From the NCBI GenBank assembly GCA_038025085.1, contig CM076146.1, positions 14,246,001 through 14,310,000 on the forward strand: DNA of 64,000 bases, read 5' to 3'. The translations under genes and the position numbers were made by a program. Below are positions 58,985-64,000 of this stretch, in pieces; position 1 is the first letter of the stretch, and the number at the start of each line of letters is the position of its first letter. Origin of the DNA: Tetragonia tetragonoides (Eukaryota; Streptophyta; Magnoliopsida; Caryophyllales; Aizoaceae). The notes beneath the pieces were generated by a model. The model was not told the origin of the DNA and searched no databases. It saw only the letters and a program-made list of their open reading frames with translations.

Positions 58985-59110
58985 AAGTGGTACTTCATTA
59001 ATAGAAGACCAGGACTTCACAAGTAATGAAGCAACACTTCATTAGCAATGAGGGTGCACTTCATTAGCAGTGAAGCACCACTTCATTAGTAATATACAAC
59101 AACTTTCATT
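58985..59110 (+). repeat. ACTTCATTAGCAATGAA repeats downstream of the FAR1-like gene
   Basis: About five units of the same core as the intron-1 minisatellite, e.g. ACTTCATTAGCAATGAGG, lying 160 bp after the stop codon. Confidence 0.75.
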
Positions 59111-59505
59111 AAGACTGATGCTAAGTTTTTCTTTAAAATTCTTAATTAGTTCAAATATTAAATCATCAAGGAGGGAGATGAGCTACGCTGTTGGAATATT
59201 GACAGGGTACAAGCAAATTTCCTGGATTTTGAGGCTTAAGAAATTCTTAAAATTCCCCTTTAAGGTTCACATGTAGTGGAGGGGGTCGTTCTATGCAATG
59301 ACATGGGTCAAGCGTAGCAGGCTGGTAGCGAGCAGGTGCGAGAGGATCGCGACAGAACCGATATGGGAACCGTGCTTCAATTGTCCATGAGCTAGCCATG
59401 CTACTACTACTGCTACTGCTGTAGCAGATCTGCTGCACAGCAACAAACAACTGTTGTTGCTGCTGCACACCTGCAGTACAATTGTTGCTGCTGCAGCAGA
59501 CCTGC
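59111..59505. other. Non-coding, CAG/CTG-rich before an LTR
   Basis: No gene seen. From 59400 the sequence is dominated by GCT, GTT and CAG trinucleotides in both orientations (e.g. TTGTTGCTGCTGC, CTGCTGCAGCAGACCTGCTG), able to fold into hairpins. Confidence 0.5.
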
Positions 59506-61926
59506 TGTAATACCCCGAGTATTTACATTTTTTATGGAAAATGATTTACTGATTTATGAAATAAAAGAATCTGCTTTTAAAATTAATTGGTCATTTAATT
59601 AGTTGATATGTATGTGTGGGTTTGTTATTTTTGGATATGGAAAAGAATAGAATACTTTAGAAGTTTTAGCCGACTTAATTTACACTACCTCTTATTTCTT
59701 TTCCATGCTTCTAACTGCTTAGCCTTTCTCCCATTAAACTAAAAAGGCCCAAAAAGACACATTCTTATTTCTCACAAAGCAAACCAGCAAACATCCTATC
59801 TCTCTCCTTCGTTCCCCTGCTCCTTCACGTTTCATGAACCATCTTCACCACGATTCTTCACCTCCATCTCTTTCTTCTTTGATTCTGCAAAAACTTTACT
59901 GCTTGTGCACCTAGTTATCTGCTGGGTTGGTTTCTTTACAGTATATTGAGGGTCGATTTTCGCTGTCTTTTCTCTCTCCTCTGTTTCGTGGGTTGCTCGA
60001 GAGTCGTGCGCCATTGTTGTTGCTGCTGTTGTGCGGGATGCAGTTCTGCTAGAAGGCCGATCACCTGACGAAGGTGTTCCACCCCAATTCACCAGCCCGT
60101 TTCGTCCTTTGTTGTTGGGTAACCATAAACCCTAAACCCTAAATCAATTTGGGTATTTAGTGATTAATTTTCTGAATTGAGTTCTGATTATATAAACATG
60201 TTTGTATGCTTATATGATAGATGGTTGAGGATTGAATTGAAGGGCTGAATACTTAATTGGCTTTGGGTTGTTCGATTAGAGGTAACTTATATCTATTTCG
60301 TATGGTCCTTTTTAGATTTATTTTGGGTATACTACATGTATGGGTAATTGAATTGATTTGACCATAAATTATTGTATAGTAGCTATCTGTGTAAATTACA
60401 GCTAGTATTATGGTGAATGCTATGTTAAGTGTGAGTATGCAAGTCATGTTTATTGAACTGGAAACACCTACCTGTTGTTGGTAGGTAGGATATTTCCATG
60501 TTTAATATGTTTGAGAGGAAAACATTAAATTGTTGGATACTAATTAGTCTCTAAAACCTAAATACTTGATGTCCAGAATTTACATATTTGATAAATATAT
60601 AGTTTTGAGGCTCAATTGAAAGAAGGAATGATGTAAGATCGATATGGTGTGCTACGGGTTACTTAGGACTGATTTAGCAGTAATATAGTATACATTAAGA
60701 AGCCAGATTAAGGTGTAAGACGATATGTGAACTAGGTAGTGTTTTGGCTTATGTGAAAGGTGTCTCTACATCTTTGTTTATTTCTACCACTGGTTGATTT
60801 TATGTCAAAGCTGTGCTGAATGCCTATGTCCAATGTATGTGTATGAGGGCTGGGATTGAGTTTTAGCAGCTTGAGGAAAGTTGCATATTCTTACAAGGTG
60901 CCCTATGTGATTAGTTGACAGTAGATAAGTTCTCATGTTATAATTTGGATATAAGTTGGATATATGCTACATCCTATATAGCATACATACGAATGGCACT
61001 AAGTATGTTGATCTTGCTAAGTAGATACAAGAGATTGTGTGTTTTAGTATAATGTGATGTATTCAGCTGATTGATTTCAATTTCAATGCTTGCCCAATGA
61101 TTGAAATTAGAATAACGAGTACTCATGAATGAGGATGTCTTCATTTTCTACGAGCTATGAATGTTATGAGCAAATATATGACGTATTGTGCAAACGTCAT
61201 ATGAGATAAAGGAAAGAAAAAGTTAAATAAAAGTTCCTAATCATTTAAAGTGAAAGATGGCACCTGGTAGTTTAGGAGCTTGTGGGTAACAAAAGAAAAG
61301 TTCGGGAGACGTTCCATATGAGTTTTGAACTGGACCCCAGGTGTGTCCTAGCCCCCAGATGTGGCTATTGACCCCCAGATGTGGTCAACAGTTCCAAGAG
61401 CCCCCAGATGTGGCTAAGTGACCCCCAGATGTGGTCAAAAGTTATAAACAACCCCCAGATGTGGCTAAGCGACCCCCAGATGTTGTCGGATGGTTTTAAA
61501 TGCCTCCAGATGTGGCAGCCCTAGGATTCTAACCTCCCTTGTGCCAAGTTAAAAGTGTGAAACTACCAAACTAAAGTTAAAGAAGAAAAATTGAGCTAAC
61601 AAGAGTATAAGACACGAGAAAGATAGAAATGACAAGCTACTTATATTTCCCGAGTGGTTCTTCTTGGTGCTTTCTTTATTGTGACTGCCATATTATAAGT
61701 CAAAGCAGATAGACTGGAACATATAATTGTTTATTTTTTATCTACTATAATTGTAATGAATTTAGCTTCAGTAGGATTCATGTGAGGGTTTTATGTGAGT
61801 TATGCATATACGTGTATATCTTGAACTGAATTTAAGATGGTCGTTACGTGATTGATGTGAGTTACTCAGTTCACGCTGATCCGTTTTCGGGCTATCACCC
61901 ACGATGTGAATCGTGTCTTTCCTTGG
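59506..61926 (+). mobile_element. Chromovirus-type LTR, 5' part (gypsy-3)
   Basis: It begins TGTAATACCCCGAGTATTT, a typical start for this class, and has the AT-rich then CT-rich leader-like composition of the other chromovirus LTRs (59760-59900). No coding content. A telomere-like ACCCTAAACCCTAAA lies at 60126-60142 and a CCCCCAGATGTGG array at 61330-61515. It is cut at 61926 by the Tat-like LTR; the remainder is probably beyond the window. Sequence is not closely related to the gypsy-1 or gypsy-2 LTRs. Confidence 0.55.
61345..61515 (+). repeat. CCCCCAGATGTGG minisatellite
   Basis: Three units of 49-51 bp plus a partial one, each with two CCCCCAGATGTGG blocks separated by CTAAGTGA-like sequence. 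Seven clear blocks in all, plus a degenerate first copy (ACCCCAGGTGTG). Confidence 0.85.
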
Positions 61927-62242
61927 TGTAGACTCCATAAAAGCGCCTTCAGATTTCTCCACAAAAGCCCGATGATGAAAGGAGTAATTTATAAACTTGA
62001 ACTGCTATGTTTGCTTTAATAGTTAAGATAAGGTCTCAGGTTTTTTCTCCAAACACTCCTTCATTCCACTTCAATCAAAAGCCCAGTTCAAGAGCTTTCC
62101 AACGACACGTCTCATGCCTCTTTCCGACTCCCGGTCGCTAAGTTGCGATTTAGGGGTAGAACCGTCTTTTACCGTTCAAGGGTAAAACGGTATTTTAACA
62201 TTTTTTGGAATATTTAAAATCCTCTGGAAAATAAATGGATTG

Positions 62243-62271
62243 GATGTCGTCATTATGACAATGACGACATC
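62243..62271. promoter_or_regulatory. Perfect inverted repeat in U3 (second Tat LTR)
   Basis: GATGTCGTCAT, spacer TATGACA, ATGACGACATC: 11-bp arms, about 130 bp upstream of the TATA box. The arms equal those at 12732-12753; only the spacer differs. Confidence 0.5.
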
Positions 62272-62402
62272 CAGCTACAGCTGACAGCCGTTTTATCTCC
62301 GGGCCGCTAGCGGTGCTGACCCTGCTTCTGGCCCGAATCATTTTTCAAGCCCAAATCGACTTTCAGCTCATTTTCAGCCGTCCAACCCTACTCCTCCACG
62401 CC

Positions 62403-62410
62403 TATAAATA
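62403..62410 (+). promoter_or_regulatory. TATA box of the second Tat LTR
   Basis: TATAAATA in GCCTATAAATACAACCC, matching the position in the first Tat LTR. Confidence 0.65.
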
Positions 62411-63198
62411 CAACCCTCCACATTCAGTTCAAAACACACAGTCTACATTTGACACACTCTATTCTCAGTAGTATTGACTCTGAGCTTCCCCCTCTTTCTT
62501 CCAAACATGAGATCTATTTTTACTATTCTTGTCAAATATAGCCTACAGTTCAGGTACAAATTCCTGAGGGCTCAAATTAAATTAATTGCCTAATTGTTTA
62601 TTTTCTAGTAGTCATAATGTAGATATCATGCTAAGTAACGTTTTTATTACTTCCTAAATATTGTCTGTATAGCCGTTGTGCTGCCCAACTTGTCAAATTG
62701 AAGGCATGTCTAAATAAGGGTGAAAAATAAATGTTGTGATGCTTGTGATGAACCAATTAATAGTCTAAGTCTAGGTTGTTAATCCGGTTTTGCATGGGAA
62801 TTATGTCTTTAAATTATTAAGCAAACTTGAGTTAGTAGAGGCCATCATAATACGGGCGAGTTGGGTGCCTAACACCTTCCCACCTTGTACCTTCGCCCCC
62901 GAACCCTTTATTCTTTGGTACTTATATGTTCTATATAAGCGGGAGTCTTTCTAAGGATTGTTTCACTTTTCGCGCTATTGGGTTGTCCTGTTGGTTTGTC
63001 CCTTTGATAAAACGCCGATAGCAGATTTGTGACCTCTTTCATGGTTTTTATTCAATTCATGTCTTTACAATATCCTTTCTAACTCGATGGTCCCTTGAAA
63101 TTATCTAAATCCCAACTTACAAATTTTCTATAAGGACGCACTTCGTGGAAACCAATACACAATATAAAGGATTAGACGAAAATCCCGGGTCCTTACAG

Positions 63199-63216
63199 TG
63201 GCGACTCAACTGGGGA
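63199..63216 (+). other. Tat/Ogre-type primer-binding site
   Basis: TGGCGACTCAACTGGGGA one base after the LTR. It resembles the TGGCGACTC-type site of Ogre elements, reported as matching an arginine tRNA; the exact tRNA was not checked. Confidence 0.8.
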
Positions 63217-64000
63217 TTTATTTAAGAGGGTGAGACTCGAAAGTCAAGTTTGCTTAATTATTTAATAACTATGTTCCATATTTTTGCATCATTTGCATGT
63301 GTTTTGGCACAATTTTTGACCCTTATCAACCCTCGAGGAAGTTTGTGTCGAAACTCGTAGACAACCTGTATATCTAAAGGAATATACAGTTGTCCTATCG
63401 TGCAAATCGACGCTTCCTCACCCATGACTCATCAATCCTTGTTGATGAAAAGAATTACAATTGATGTGTCGACCATCCGCCGAACGAAAATTGTAATTTG
63501 TCATGGCGACCTCACAGGAGCCAAAAACCTCTAGCCCAAATTCGTGCATTAGCTTGCTTGTTGTGCGCGTGTCATTGTAATGCCCGTCTGATCACATGTT
63601 TGCATGTAAACTGCGTTGTTATTATGCTTGCATGAATGCATAATTATCATAACTGTGTACCAACATGTACTTACGTGCTAGGAGTCATTTCTTTTATTTT
63701 TAACTAGTTCCTAATGCCCGAAGATGATGCGAGAATTCAAATTCAATGAACACTCATCATTTTCCGGATGATATATTCTAAAAAGTCATTGAACAATCTT
63801 CTAGGATCTTTTTAGTAAAAAAAAGAGTCAGTCTTTTAATTTTCCCTTCCCTTTTTTCCATTTCTTTTTTTTCCTTTTCGTTTTGATGTAATTCAGATTC
63901 GGTCAAAAAAAAAAAAGGAAAATCGAAAATCAGAAAAAAAATCGGCAAAAAACCGAAGCCGCCGAACAAAAAAAAAATCGAAAAAAATAAAAACAGAGAC
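63217..64000 (+). other. Leader of the second Tat/Ogre-like element
   Basis: Non-coding leader with A-rich runs (63905-63917, 63965-63990). No gag is reached before the window ends. Confidence 0.6.

Larger units (their letters stand above)
61927..63197 (+). repeat. 5' LTR of a second Tat/Ogre-like element
   Basis: Runs TGTAGACTCC to CCTTACA (1271 bp). It aligns with 12414-13802 along its length, with shared blocks around GATGATGAAAGGAGTAATT, AGGTCTCAGGTTTTT, TTTCTAGTAGTCA and GAGTTGGGTGCCTAACACC. It is followed by a primer-binding site, which fixes it as a 5' LTR. The element continues off the right edge. Confidence 0.85.

Overview
This window reads as nuclear DNA of a flowering plant, probably a eudicot. 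It is almost entirely transposable elements: Ty3/gypsy chromoviruses with chromodomain-type integrase tails, a Tat/Ogre-like gypsy element, a Ty1/copia element, several L1-type LINEs with plant RNase H domains, a tRNA-derived SINE, hAT-like and Tourist-like MITEs, a CACTA end and a FAR1/MULE transposase-like gene. I see no intact host gene. The species cannot be named from what is visible.

Layout. 1-15152: parts of a Tat/Ogre-like element. A leader fragment (1-296) recurs at 6970-7235. Between the two copies lie a CACTA-like element (297 to about 4960) carrying a DUF4283 gene fragment, and a chromovirus LTR remnant (to 6948). The second Tat copy holds a hAT-like MITE, a gag-only coding region, a 1-kb minisatellite and a 3' LTR (12414-13802), which abuts another chromovirus LTR remnant. 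15187-51620: a deep nest. A minus-strand LINE (LINE-D) was hit by LINE-C (17507-18212) and LINE-A (18315-51557). LINE-A was hit by two chromoviruses, gypsy-1 (18569-36442) and gypsy-2 (37261-49616). Gypsy-1 was hit by a copia element (27304-34577), and the gypsy-2 5' LTR by a Tourist-like MITE (40000-40310). Target-site duplications are readable for each of these six insertions, so their order is fixed. 51620-54890: another LINE (LINE-B), a short LINE derivative and a SINE. 55454-58824: a multi-exon, decayed FAR1-related gene with a minisatellite in its first intron and the same motif downstream. 59506-64000: the start of another chromovirus-type LTR, cut by the 5' LTR and leader of a second Tat/Ogre-like element running off the right edge.

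Function. None of the elements looks autonomous: every gag-pol has frameshifts and stops. The parts with most potential novelty are extra open reading frames between primer-binding site and gag in both chromoviruses, with a possible shared motif; a chromovirus LTR with two consecutive polypurine-tract/LTR-start junctions; a perfect inverted repeat conserved upstream of the TATA box in both Tat LTRs; and minisatellites inside the Tat 3' region, the FAR1 intron and an LTR. All identifications are by eye; similarity searches were not possible.
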